A stretch of DNA of 64,000 bases from Streptomyces dengpaensis (GTDB lineage: Bacteria; Actinomycetota; Actinomycetes; Streptomycetales; Streptomycetaceae). The position numbers and the translations under genes are program-made. Of the stretch, positions 18,117-27,024 are shown one piece after another (within the stretch, counting starts at the first letter, position 1; each line of letters starts with the position of its first letter). The DNA lies in the NCBI RefSeq assembly GCF_002946835.1, contig NZ_CP026652.1, forward strand, positions 186,001 through 250,000. Reading direction: 5' to 3'. Below the pieces are notes generated by a model that worked only from the letters and a program-made list of their open reading frames with translations, was not told the origin of the DNA and did not search any database.

Positions 18117-18986
18117 TCAACCGGAAATCATCACTTGCAGGTTGGCGAGCAGCGCGGGATCCGTGCGGAACTGCGCATGGGAGCGCGCCCCGCACTCTGC
18201 CCCCGGCGACAAGACGAACGCACGGGGCTCGGCATCGGCGACGACACGTACTTCCTCGGCCTCGGCTCCGCCCGCGGTCTGCCCGGAGCCGTACCAGCGC
18301 GCCATTCCGGACAGCGGGACCGCCGCGCTCGTGCCGTTGGGGTCGCGCTCCAGCGCCCCGGAAACGAAGTACAGCAGCGAGCGCGGATACGCGACAGGCA
18401 CGAGATGATCGGCCTTCTCGGCCTCGTCCGTCAACGCGAACATCCGGAATCGTTCGAAGGCTGTGTTCCTTCTGCGGAGTGTTGACGCCAGCTCGGGAAA
18501 AGTGCACATGGGAGCCAGGGCGACCACATCGCGTACCCGGAAGTCCGCAGAGAGGGGGCTGCCGGCCGAGCCTCGACGAGCGTCGAAGGCGGCAAGGAAC
18601 GCGTTCATCAGCGGGACGCCGGAGCCGTGGCCCACCACCGTGACTTCCTTACGCTCCGGTACCGAGACGGTCTCGATGAAGCGGTCCAGAAAGTAGCGCC
18701 CGGCGCCCGCCGGACTCCCGTCACCCGAACGGAACGCCGTGGCCGCTTCGTCCTTCATCCCGGACCACAGTGCGGCACCCAGGTGGGCGAGGCAGAACTC
18801 TCGCAGAATCTCCTCGACCGCCGTGGGGTAGAGGCCGTGATGGGTACCGGCCCGGAATCTTTCGATCACCGCCCGGGCCGCGCTCACTACCTTGCGGACC
18901 AACAGACCAGTGACGACTTCCGGTACGGCACGGGAACTGTGCCTGCTCTCGGCCTGCTCCGCGGCTTCGGTGCGCGTGGAAGACAT
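18117..18986 (-). CDS. Operon protein with serine-hydrolase-like GHGSG elbow
   Basis: The 289-residue protein starts at ATG 18986 (MSSTRTEAAE). A helical N-terminus (20-100) precedes KEVTVVGHGSGVPLMNAFLA. Here Ser122 in GHGSG sits where an alpha/beta-hydrolase nucleophile elbow would be. Later strands DVVALAPMCTF and SLLYFVSGALERDPNGTS follow, then RSHAQFRTDP with a His near the C-terminus. The upstream small gene lies in the same frame, separated by one stop codon (19029). The two may be halves of an originally single protein or naturally split. The hydrolase assignment rests on motif and order only. Confidence 0.6.
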   Translation of the reverse strand: MSSTRTEAAEQAESRHSSRAVPEVVTGLLVRKVVSAARAVIERFRAGTHHGLYPTAVEEILREFCLAHLGAALWSGMKDEAATAFRSGDGSPAGAGRYFLDRFIETVSVPERKEVTVVGHGSGVPLMNAFLAAFDARRGSAGSPLSADFRVRDVVALAPMCTFPELASTLRRRNTAFERFRMFALTDEAEKADHLVPVAYPRSLLYFVSGALERDPNGTSAAVPLSGMARWYGSGQTAGGAEAEEVRVVADAEPRAFVLSPGAECGARSHAQFRTDPALLANLQVMISG

Positions 18987-19028
18987 CAACAACTCACTGT
19001 CACGCGCCGAGCGACCAAGGCTCCGTAG

Positions 19029-19568
19029 CTACTGGTCCTCCGACAACGCGCGGACGAGCCACTGTGACTCGGCGTCGGTCAACTGGGGCATGTCCGCCGG
19101 AGGAGTCAGCGAGGCGTAGGGCTCGACTCCGTCCTTCTCCATGGTTTTGAGTTCGACAGCCACACGATGGGGAGTGGGGAGGGGCAGGCTTCCGGACCGT
19201 GACCGTCCGCGCGTGCCGGGTACCGAACGCTCCGCGGCTTTGCCGAGAACGCACCACAGCACGCGCTTCAGCGCGATTTCGAAGACGGCCTCACGCAGGA
19301 CACGGGGCAAGTTCCGCGTCAGCGTCTCCCCCAGCCCACCGCCCTGCAGGACGAAGACGGAACGGGCACCGGCCCCGCCGTAGGCCTCCGCGGCATCACC
19401 CAAGGCGGAGGCCATAGCCTCGCGGTCAAGCGGACCACCCGCGAAATGCAGTACGACTCGCTGCCGATCCAGTGAGGCGATCAGCGTGTCCACGGTCGCG
19501 TTCACGGCGGACTGACTTGTTTGGGGCTCCGTGAGCTCAAGCCATCGCAACTCGTCAGACGCTGCCAT
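19029..19568 (-). CDS. First gene of the caspase operon; hypothetical alpha/beta protein
   Basis: The 179-residue protein is taken from ATG 19568 (MAASDELRWLEL), behind GGAGACG, rather than the ORF start at 19610. It has strand-helix alternation: QRVVLHFAGGPLDREAMASAL and ARSVFVLQGGGLGETLTRNL. This resembles the first strands of an alpha/beta-hydrolase, where an HG/HFxGG oxyanion-type turn is common. It ends LVRALSEDQ, and the stop TAG is followed in frame by the next gene after a short gap. It may be a helper of, or complement to, that protein. No close family is recognised. Confidence 0.55.
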   Translation of the reverse strand: MAASDELRWLELTEPQTSQSAVNATVDTLIASLDRQRVVLHFAGGPLDREAMASALGDAAEAYGGAGARSVFVLQGGGLGETLTRNLPRVLREAVFEIALKRVLWCVLGKAAERSVPGTRGRSRSGSLPLPTPHRVAVELKTMEKDGVEPYASLTPPADMPQLTDAESQWLVRALSEDQ

Positions 19569-19731
19569 GAGACCGCTCGTCTCCGCCAACCGCCCGTGGC
19601 CGTGCGGCACTCCCCCGTAATTCCCTCACCGGCAGACTCCCCCTTGTGCGGCGGTGACACGGCGTCAGTGGCGTGAGTGTGTCACCGCCTGAGGGAAGCG
19701 TCCAGGTATGGCCAGAGCGTCCCGTCTCGGC

Positions 19732-19926
19732 TCAACCCACGGCGCAGGTGGTTCCGTTGAGCGTGCATGCGCCGGGTGCCGCGCTGTTCCCGCTGTGGCT
19801 CGCCTGATAGCCGATCGTCACGTTCGCGTTAGGGGCGAGTGTGCCGTTGTACGAGGCATTCATCACTGTCACCGTGCCCGTGGTCGGGGTGTATGTCCCA
19901 CCGACGCCACGTACAGGTCAGGGCGC
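19732..19926 (-). pseudogene. Carbohydrate-binding module family 2 (CBM2), C-terminal fragment
   Basis: The minus strand reads VGGTYTPTTGTVTVMNASYN, then GTLAPNANVTIGYQASHSGN, and ends in CTLNGTTCAVG before the stop TGA. This is the typical C-terminus of a CBM2 cellulose/chitin-binding module. Upstream of about 19926 the frame no longer matches, and there is no catalytic domain. It is the orphan 3' end of a secreted polysaccharide-degrading enzyme gene. Confidence 0.7.
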
Positions 19927-20492
19927 CCGTGCGCTACCACCGACCGATCATCACGATGGCAGTGACTACGCAGAGCAGAGAGAAGGGGCGCGTCCATCGG
20001 AACAGGGGAACGCCAGCACACCTGTACGTCCAACTTCCCTGTCCCCTGGGCCAGACAGGGGACACAAATGCCCGGAAAGGGACATCAGGAATTAGACGCT
20101 ACACCTGGAGTAATCCGGAAACGGCACCCACGGACAGACTCTGGCCGGATCCCCCGTGCGGCGTAGAGGTGCCGTCAGAGTCCAGTCCGCTTCGGCCATC
20201 GGACGGTGGGATCAACAAGCCAGGCCATGCCCACCGTCGGCGGCCCTTCCGCGTCGGTCGCCGCCGCGTTCGTGTACAGGGCGGGCCCGGAGGGCGGACA
20301 TGGACGGCTGGAACTCCCGGGGCCCATACTGGTGGGCTCGCATATTCAACTATCGCCAGTTCGTGTCGGAGTACGCCGCCCTCGGGTGCCGAGCGGTGGG
20401 ATGCCGGCTGGCGCTGGCGGGGCAAGCGCGGCGACGTCCTCCGCCGGCGGCACCTGGAGCCGATACGCCCCCTGTGATCATGAACGGTGCCG
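19927..20492. other. Intergenic/debris region upstream of the NUDIX remnant
   Basis: On the plus strand around 20295-20400 a stretch reads MDGWNSRGPYWWARIFNYRQ in one frame, with coding-like composition. No start, domain or homologous family can be named. The remainder shows nothing that can be supported. Confidence 0.3.
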
Positions 20493-20961
20493 ATGACTGA
20501 CACTGTCGGGATGACCCGACCCAGAATCCGTGTCGCCGCATACGTGATCCGGCATCGCGCCGTCCTCGAGCTCCTGGCGTTCGACCACATCGGTATGCCG
20601 GAAGCTGGCACCCAGGTTCCTGCGGGAGGAGTCAACTCAGGGGAAGAACTCGAAGAAGCGGTCCTTCGAGAGGTCGCTGAGGAGACCGGTCTGCACCGTG
20701 CTCCGGCAGATCGCCGTGGAGGACAAGCCTCACCCCGACACGGGACAGCCACGACGAACTAGCTTCTTCTACCTCCAGGCGCCCGCAGACACCCCCGATG
20801 CCTGGGAGCACCACGTCCACGGCGACGGAGACGACGCCGGCCTCATCTTCGCCTGCCGGTTCCTCCCACTTCCCCTGAAGCAGCCACTGGCAGACGGCCA
20901 GGACGCGTGGTTGGACCGCATCGACCCGCGCTGGACCACCGTTACCGGCGACAGTCAGTAA
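20493..20961 (+). pseudogene. NUDIX hydrolase broken by a one-base frameshift
   Basis: The first frame gives MTDTVGMTRPRIRVAAYVIR and the NUDIX box GGVNSGEELEEAVLREVAEE followed by TG. After TGL the frame must skip one base (an extra C near 20696) to continue TVLRQIAVEDKPHPDTGQPR, RTSFFYLQAP and on to WTTVTGDSQ at 20961. The joined product would be about 155 residues, normal for a small nucleoside-diphosphate-X hydrolase. As sequenced it is interrupted just after the catalytic box. A sequencing error cannot be excluded. Confidence 0.75.
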
Positions 20962-21215
20962 TTGACGAAGTGGCCCAGCACCTGGGCGGCATGAGTCGCC
21001 TGCTCGGGGGCGCCCTGCACGATCTGTTCCAGCGCCAGAACTCCCCCGATCCGTACATATCTCGCCTCGGAGCCGAGGCGTTCCAGTGCCTTGGTGAACC
21101 GGTCTGTGACCTGACCGCGTCGACTCAACCGGTAATTACGGACCGTGTACGGCAGTGCTGCGCCAGCTCCGATCGCGGCGGCACACGCCACCAGGGCACA
21201 CTCCGTCGTACCGGG
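20955..21215 (-). pseudogene. N-terminal fragment of a membrane-anchored pentapeptide-repeat-type protein
   Basis: The frame reads a membrane helix (ALVACAAAIGAGAALPYTV), then NYRLSRRGQVTDRFTKALER and LGSEARYVRIGGVLALEQIV before ending at VNY. The phrase GQxTDRFTKAxExLGS...VRIGGxxALE is typical of the N-terminus of actinobacterial pentapeptide-repeat proteins. In those proteins repeats would follow; here a stop appears immediately. No ribosome site is clear. Confidence 0.55.
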
Positions 21216-21353
21216 GCCGGTTCCCGAAGTTCCCAGGGGTTTTCCCCGAGCCGTACCCCGAAGCGTGGCGGCTCGCACCGTTCCTAATGTCTCCCACGGG
21301 GGATGCGGTGAGCATCCGGCACGGGACCGGACGGCACCTTCCCCACGAGGGAG

Positions 21354-21764
21354 ATGATCGCTGTGGGACCGAACGACGTGGAGATCGTCCGAGTCTTTGC
21401 CCGGAAGACGACCAGCCCGAACGCCGACCCGACTCTGAACCCCAAGGAGGCGGCCGAGATCGCGGTGGAGGTGGAGGCGGGCGACGCCATCTTCCGGATC
21501 GGGGCGCCCTACGAGGTCGAGATCACCGTCAAGGATCTCGTCGACGGCACGAACATCCAGACGGCGACGGCCAACGTGGTCAGCGGGCTGCTCAGCCAGG
21601 CCCCTTGGGACAAGCAGCAGGCCGCGTTCGTCTTCGGCATCGCCGCCGCGGAGCTGGAAAAGCACAAGGGGCACCAGTGCGAGGTCTACGCCTCCGTATA
21701 CATGGGCCTGACGGACCCGGACGCGAGCTTCGCGACCAGCCCGCGCTTCCTCATCCAGCGCTGA
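21354..21764 (+). CDS. Hypothetical protein, 136 aa, beta-rich
   Basis: It starts at ATG 21354, behind GAGGGAG. The protein begins MIAVGPNDVEIVRVFARKTT and is dominated by beta-strand-forming segments (AAEIAVEVEAGDAIFRIG, YEVEITVKDLVDGTNIQT, CEVYASVYMGLT). This suggests an Ig-like or jelly-roll fold. No signal peptide. It converges with the LuxR-family gene, and the two coding ends overlap by 14 nt. The family is not recognised. Confidence 0.6.
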   Translation: MIAVGPNDVEIVRVFARKTTSPNADPTLNPKEAAEIAVEVEAGDAIFRIGAPYEVEITVKDLVDGTNIQTATANVVSGLLSQAPWDKQQAAFVFGIAAAELEKHKGHQCEVYASVYMGLTDPDASFATSPRFLIQR

Positions 21765-24486
21765 CCGGGCCGGGCGGAAATCTCGCCACCAGCCCCACCC
21801 GGGACGAGATGCCGAGCTTCGCGTAGGCATGGCCCAGGTGGTACTCGACCGTCTTCACGCTGAGCACCAGCTCCCGGGCGATTTGGCGGTTGGTGAGACC
21901 GGAGGCTGCGAGCCGGGCGACGGCCAGTTCCTGCGGGGTCAGCACAGGGCCGCTGTCGGGCGGCATTGGGCGAAACCTTGCCGCACCGCTGGTCCCGCAG
22001 GCGGCGAGTTCCCGCGCGCAGCGCTCCAGGAGGGGGACCGCGCCGAGGGCCGTCAGGGTTTCGTGCGCGGCCTGGAGCGCTTGCGCGGCGGCGGCCCTGC
22101 GGCCGGTCCGGCGCAGCAGCTCGCCCAGCGCGAGCTGGAGGCGGGCCCGTTCGTACGGCGCGGTGACCCGGGCCGCGTGCGCCAGCCCGGCACGGAACAC
22201 GTCCTCGGCGGCGTCGGGCTCATGCCGTGCCGCCAGCAGCTCGCCCCGGACCCGGCAGTCGGTGGCCTGGGCGGCCCGGTGGCCGCGGGCGGCGGCCAGC
22301 GCCTCGAAGGCGGTCAGTACGCGGTCCGCCTCGTCGAGGCGCCCGAGTCCGACGAACGCTTCGGCCAGCAGATCGCGCCACGGCGCGGTCATCGGCTCGC
22401 ACAGCCCCTCGGCGGCGTCGGCCTCCAGGAGCGGCAGCAGCTCCGCCGCGGCGGCGTCCGGCTGCCCCCGCAGGATCGCGAGAAAGGCGCGCACACGCCG
22501 GGACTCGGTCATGACGGTCCCCGGCGTGACCGGTATGTCGGGCACCTGATCCAGATGCCACTCCGCGCGGTCGTAGTCCCCGCGGGCGGCGAGGACGCGT
22601 GCGGCCGCTGCATGCACGGTCAGGTGCAGCTCATTGCCGGTGTCGTCGGTGAGGGAGGCGGCCGATTCCAGGCATAGCGCTGCCTCCTCCCAGGCCCCCA
22701 GTCCGTACTGCGTGAGACCCATCTCCAACATCGCGATGATGCGCAGCATCATCGGCCCGTCGCGGCAGATGAACAGGGCTTCCCGCAAGTCCCGCTCCGC
22801 GTTCTCCAGGTCGCCCGACCACATCCGCAGGAGGCCGCGTCCGCAGAGCAGATCCACATCGGCCGCGGCGACGAGCGAGGCGTCCGGCAACTCCGTGGCC
22901 ACGGCGAGCCCGCGCCCGATGTCACCGCTGAGGCCGTAACCGGTCATCCGGGCGTAGCGCAGCATGGTGCTGGAGGCCCGCCGGGCGGACAGCCGCAAGG
23001 CCTGTTCGGCCCATTCGGCCGCCTGCAGGCCGTGGTTGAGGGACAGCGCCATGAAGCTGAGCTGCCCGGCGATGTACGAGGCCAGCTCCGGGTCCGCCGC
23101 GCTGTCACAGATGCTCCAGGCATCCCGCAGGAGGGGCTCAGCCTGCCTGATGTCGCCGTCGAACGGCAACATCAGGGCCCGCGCGTACCGGTGTGCCGTC
23201 GAGCAGGCATCCCCCGGCAGCTCGTCGAACAGCACCTGCGCCTCGTCGCGGCGGCCCTCCCACAGCAACGCCTCGACCGCCTCGACGCCGTACCGCTCCC
23301 GGTCCCGCTCCGCGCGAGCCAGCCGGGCGGCGTCGCGCAGCAGCGGGGCGGCCGTCCCCCAGCGCCGGGCGGCGGCCTCGGCGTGGGCCAAGTCGGCGAG
23401 CTGTCCGGCCAGCGCGTCGTCCGGACCCTGCGCGGCGTGCACCAGGTGCTGGAGGCGGCCGAACGCCGTGTCGGACTGCCCGGCCGCGGCCCGGTGCAGC
23501 GCATGCCGCAGTACGGGGCCGAGCCGCCGGTAGACGGTGGCGCGGAGCATGGGGTGCGGAAAGGACACGCGGGGGCCGCCAGGTTCCGGCGTCTCGTCGA
23601 GCAGTCCGGCGCCGACCGCCTCCTCCAGTGCCGGCAGCGGAAGCTTCAGCTCCGCGAGCCGGGCGGCCGCGTGCAGCGGACAGGACATCCCAAGCACACT
23701 CGCCGCGGCGACCAGGGCCTGCGCCTCGTCGGTGCAGCCCGCCAGCCGCTGTTCGATCAATCGGGCGTACCCCAGGGGCGCGGGCAGCAGGAACGTCGCG
23801 GACATCAAGTGGGCGGGCGGTACCTGTTCGAGCAGCGCCTTGACGTGCAGCGGGTTGCCGGCGGTGTGGTCGAGCAGCCGTACGACGGCGGTCGGCGGCA
23901 GCGGACCAGTACTGGCGGCGGCGAGTTCGCAGACCTCGCCCGCGGTCAGGCCGGTCAGGGTCAGGCGCAGCGCGCCCTCGCCGGTGAGCAGTCGGCGCAA
24001 TCCCTCGGGCAACGCCGGATCATCGGCCTCTCGTAGGACGACGACCGTGAGGACCCGGTCCGCGCGCAACCGGCGCAGGGCGAAGGCCAACGCCTGCAGG
24101 GACGAGGAGTCCGCCCAATGCGCGTCGTCCACCACGAGAACCAGAGGTCCGGCATTGCGCGTCTGGAGTTCACCGAGCACATCGAGCAGCCGAGAGCCGA
24201 CGGTCGGTGCGTCGGCCGCCGGAGGCCGGGGGACGGCCTGCTCCGTGTGTGGTGACAGCAGTTGATCGAGCAAACCGAACGGGAGACCGGTCTCGTTCTC
24301 CTCCCCGCAGCCTTTCAGCACCTCGGCCCCGGGGTGCCCTGCGAGGAAGCGGCCGATGAGGGCAGTCTTGCCGATCCCGGCCGGCCCGTCGACCAGCACC
24401 AGACGAGGCGCACCGGCGATGACCTGTGCCAGTTGGTCGTTGAGAGCCGAGAGATGGCTGTTCCGCCCGACGAACAGATCGCCCAT
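21751..24486 (-). CDS. LAL-type LuxR-family transcriptional regulator (large ATP-binding)
   Basis: The 911-residue protein starts at ATG 24486, behind GGGGGAGGT. It opens MGDLFVGRNSHLSALNDQLA, with a Walker A DGPAGIGKTALI at about 33-44 and a Walker B-like LVLVVDDAHWAD. A long helical TPR-like middle region follows. The C-terminal LuxR HTH reads LTPQELAVARLAASGLTNRQ and IARELVLSVKTVEYHLGHAY. Length and order are those of LAL regulators, which often control antibiotic or maltose-type pathways. No target operon adjoins, so its regulon is unknown. Confidence 0.92.
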   Translation of the reverse strand: MGDLFVGRNSHLSALNDQLAQVIAGAPRLVLVDGPAGIGKTALIGRFLAGHPGAEVLKGCGEENETGLPFGLLDQLLSPHTEQAVPRPPAADAPTVGSRLLDVLGELQTRNAGPLVLVVDDAHWADSSSLQALAFALRRLRADRVLTVVVLREADDPALPEGLRRLLTGEGALRLTLTGLTAGEVCELAAASTGPLPPTAVVRLLDHTAGNPLHVKALLEQVPPAHLMSATFLLPAPLGYARLIEQRLAGCTDEAQALVAAASVLGMSCPLHAAARLAELKLPLPALEEAVGAGLLDETPEPGGPRVSFPHPMLRATVYRRLGPVLRHALHRAAAGQSDTAFGRLQHLVHAAQGPDDALAGQLADLAHAEAAARRWGTAAPLLRDAARLARAERDRERYGVEAVEALLWEGRRDEAQVLFDELPGDACSTAHRYARALMLPFDGDIRQAEPLLRDAWSICDSAADPELASYIAGQLSFMALSLNHGLQAAEWAEQALRLSARRASSTMLRYARMTGYGLSGDIGRGLAVATELPDASLVAAADVDLLCGRGLLRMWSGDLENAERDLREALFICRDGPMMLRIIAMLEMGLTQYGLGAWEEAALCLESAASLTDDTGNELHLTVHAAAARVLAARGDYDRAEWHLDQVPDIPVTPGTVMTESRRVRAFLAILRGQPDAAAAELLPLLEADAAEGLCEPMTAPWRDLLAEAFVGLGRLDEADRVLTAFEALAAARGHRAAQATDCRVRGELLAARHEPDAAEDVFRAGLAHAARVTAPYERARLQLALGELLRRTGRRAAAAQALQAAHETLTALGAVPLLERCARELAACGTSGAARFRPMPPDSGPVLTPQELAVARLAASGLTNRQIARELVLSVKTVEYHLGHAYAKLGISSRVGLVARFPPGPVSAG

Positions 24487-24707
24487 GTCGGCCACCTCCC
24501 CCTGTGCCCGCGGCGGACGGTCCCCCTGGCCACCCTCGCGCACGGAAGAGGACCGCTCAAGGGGGCCCCGCGGCCAACCCCCGTGGTCCTGCGGCTCCTA
24601 TAGGGAGGAGCACCGGACTGTTCAATCCACGCGGGCAGACCCGCTACAGTCCGCCGCCGACCACTACGGGAAACCGGTTAGAAACGAAGTCATCCCTACT
24701 CCCCGGC

Positions 24708-25966
24708 TCAGTTGCGGCTGAGCTGACGCGTGACGCCCGCCACGACCGTCGTCGTGAGCAGCCACCCGGCCGCGATCAGCCGTAGGCAAGCCACTGCGTA
24801 CCGCTGGACGTCCAGTACCAGGCGTTGCGCTGGCCGAGGCGCCAATGGGGGTCAGCAGGTCGAGGGTGTAGGGGAGGGCGTGGAAGACGGGCCCGTCGGC
24901 AGGGTTGCGGGCGACCGGGTGCTGGCCGCGGAAGACCAAGGTGCCCAGGAGGGTCAGGGCCAGCAGCCAGATCCCGGCCCGCCAGGGGCGGTAGCCGTAT
25001 CCGACCGTGATGTCGAGCAGCCGGCCCCAGGCGCGCCCGGCGGCGTGCAGGGTGCGGCGCCGGTGTCGCTGCTTGGCGAGCAGCACGCGGCGGGCCTCGT
25101 TGTCGTGACCGATCTTGCGGTACCAAGTGGCGAGAAGTCGCCGATCTGTGCCTGGGCGCAGTCCAGGGCGACCCCTTCGCCCTGGAGGAGCGCGCCCTCG
25201 AAGGCGAGGAGGTCGGCGACGCGTGCCCCGCGCAGGGCGACGGTCGCCTCGGCCGTGAACCCGTCCGTACACACCAGGGGCGCGATCACCGCCCGATCGG
25301 CGCACAGAGACTGGCCCCATCCCGTACCGAGGTGCGCGCCCTCGAGGAGCAGCCCACTGGGGAACTGCGCGCCGACCAGCCGTGTGCCGCCATGGACGGT
25401 GAAGCCCCGGCGGGCGAACAGGGCACCACCTACCTGGAGCCCGCCTGCGAACACGGCCCAGTCCCCGGGCAGCGAGATAGTGGACCCGCTTGGTGCAAGG
25501 ACCCCTCGACGCGGGCGTCGATGAGTGAGAGCTGTCCGTCGACGTGCGAATGCTCGATCAGGAAGCGGCCGTTGACCCGCGCCAAGCGGGCATCGAAGCG
25601 GCGCAGATGGCTGTACCTAACGCAGAGGGTACGGATCGTTGTCCCAGTCATGCTGATCTCGTCCTCGACGTGGCACCCGTCGAGCCACAGGGCGTGGCCG
25701 ATTTCGGCATCGTCGAGTTCCAGGCGCCCGGTGATCCGTGCCCCGGCGAGCCGTAAGGTGGCCACCGCGGCCTCCTGCCGGGTGTTGGCCCCGAGCAGGA
25801 GGGCGACCACGACCTCGGCCCGCACGGTCCGCTCGCGCCCCCAGCTCCCGCCCTGCGCCGGGTCGTCCTCGTCCGGCGTCCCGGTGCGCAGGTCGGCCCA
25901 GCGGCCCTCGGGGAAGGCATCCCACAACATCCGCTCGGGAGCGCTGAGTTGGTCATACGACAGCAT
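24708..25966 (-). pseudogene. Membrane-associated protein of the pentapeptide-like/oxidoreductase family, multiply frameshifted
   Basis: The N-terminus is clear: MLSYDQLSAPERMLWDAFPE, then GRLELDDAEIGHALWLDGCH and further short beta-helix-like repeats. The frame breaks near 25480. It resumes as FAGGLQVGGALFARRGFTVH to about 25130, then as TWYRKIGHDNEARRVLLAKQ to about 24850. It resumes again as RNAWYWTSSGTQWLAYG, and finally as GLIAAGWLLTTTVVAGVTRQ with a stop at 24708. At least three frameshifts separate recognisable pieces, so this is a decayed gene. Such proteins have repeat domains followed by C-terminal membrane helices. Confidence 0.65.
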
Positions 25967-26138
25967 CCGGGCAGCTCAAGGAAACAGCACGGCCACGCGA
26001 AGGGGGCGGGCAGCCCGTCCGCACGCGCGTCGCAGCGTAGGAAGCCGCTCAGAGCTCCGGGACGAAGCCCCCGGATGCCGAACGCAGTCACGCCGGTACA
26101 TACATCGGCCCGGCGGCTCTTCGTGGTGACGCCCCCCA

Positions 26139-26423
26139 GTGGCCCGCACCCAACGCCCCACAACCCTGGTGATCGAGGACGTCGAGCAGCTGCTGGAGGG
26201 CACCGTGCCCGGCTGCGGTGACGACAACCCCTACAACGGAGCGGAGCACTTCCGTCGTCTCGATGAAGCGGAAGGGCTGCTGCGCCCCTCCGAACTGGCG
26301 GCCCGCATCGGCCCCTGCACCACCGCCCAGTTCGTGCGTGAGCGTGGACAGCGGCACGATCTCGCGCTGCCGGCGGCCACGGGTAACGCGGTCGTAGATG
26401 CGCGCGCCGTCAGGCTGCCGTAG
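26139..26423 (+). CDS. Unrecognised plus-strand remnant
   Basis: From a GTG at 26139 the frame reads MARTQRPTTLVIEDVEQLLE, TVPGCGDDNPYNGAEHFRRL and AEGLLRPSELAARIG, with strong third-position GC and natural composition. The last third (from about 26323) is antisense to the copy of cassette gene B and is therefore not its own sequence. I take it as the 5' part of a gene truncated by a rearrangement. No family can be named. Confidence 0.35.
   Translation: MARTQRPTTLVIEDVEQLLEGTVPGCGDDNPYNGAEHFRRLDEAEGLLRPSELAARIGPCTTAQFVRERGQRHDLALPAATGNAVVDARAVRLP
26323..26420 (-). pseudogene. Fragment of cassette gene B (second copy)
   Basis: 95 bp here match 7720-7814 with about one mismatch. On the minus strand they encode RIYDRVTRGRRQREIVPLST then LTHELGGG. 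The flanks on both sides are unrelated to gene B. It lies about 0.6 kb beyond the related cassette genes C and A, as expected if a complete B once belonged to that copy. Confidence 0.65.
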
Positions 26424-26492
26424 CGTCGGCGGCCCCGTCCTGGTGGTGGGCGGGGCCGCGGTGGGACCGGGTCAGGGTGAGTCAGCCGGAGG

Positions 26493-26780
26493 CTACTCTG
26501 CCTCTTCGGCCGTTTCAGCCGGTGCCTCTTCAGCCGCAGGGGCCTCGGGAGCTGCCTCCTCGGCCGTTTCAGCCGGTGCCTCTTCAGCCGCAGGGGCCTC
26601 GGGAGCTGCCTCCTCGGCCGTTTCAGCCGGTGCCTCTTCAGCCGCAGGGGCCTCGGGAGCTGCCTCCTCGGCCGTTTCAGCCGGTGCCTCTTCAGCCGCG
26701 GGGGCCTCGGGAGCTGCCTCCTCGGCCGCGGGCGTTTCGGTCTCCTCGGCCTCGGGGGGCTCCTGCTCGATGTCGCTCAT
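26493..26780 (-). CDS. Acidic tandem-repeat protein (Glu/Ala/Pro-rich)
   Basis: The 95-residue protein starts at ATG 26780, behind GGAGGTG. After MSDIEQEPPEAEETETP the protein is four near-identical 18-residue repeats containing AAPEAPAAEEAPAETAEE. It has no hydrophobic core and is predicted to be intrinsically disordered and strongly acidic. The good ribosome site argues for a real gene. Its function is unknown; acidic disordered proteins can mimic nucleic acid or serve as RiPP-like leader regions, but nothing here decides. Confidence 0.6.
   Translation of the reverse strand: MSDIEQEPPEAEETETPAAEEAAPEAPAAEEAPAETAEEAAPEAPAAEEAPAETAEEAAPEAPAAEEAPAETAEEAAPEAPAAEEAPAETAEEAE
26508..26723. repeat. 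Four tandem 54-bp repeats inside the acidic protein gene
   Basis: The unit begins GGCCGTTTCAGCCGGTGCCT and repeats every 54 bp, with at most one or two differences between copies. The period is a multiple of three, and the repeat lies wholly within the coding frame. Copy number is likely to vary between strains by slippage. Confidence 0.85.
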
Positions 26781-27024
26781 GCGTTCACCTCCTTCCATTC
26801 TGGCGATTTGCGGAGGGACTTAGCCATTGCATAGCCGGGCATAGCGGCACAATCAGAGTGAAACAGAAGCAATTACCTCAATTGGAAAATCTACCGCTCA
26901 CCGGCCCCTTGTCCAGAGGGTTCCTCTGTAGGAAGAGCCAGCGACTGGCTTCGCGGCGTTGCTCCTGCCCACGCGGTCGGCGGAACGACTTTGGCCGGGA
27001 GTTTCAATGACCGAGTCAAGCCGC

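Noticed and set aside
26508..26723. Tandem repeats considered as a CRISPR array
   Set aside because: The units are contiguous, without unique spacers, have a 54-bp period and lie inside a reading frame.
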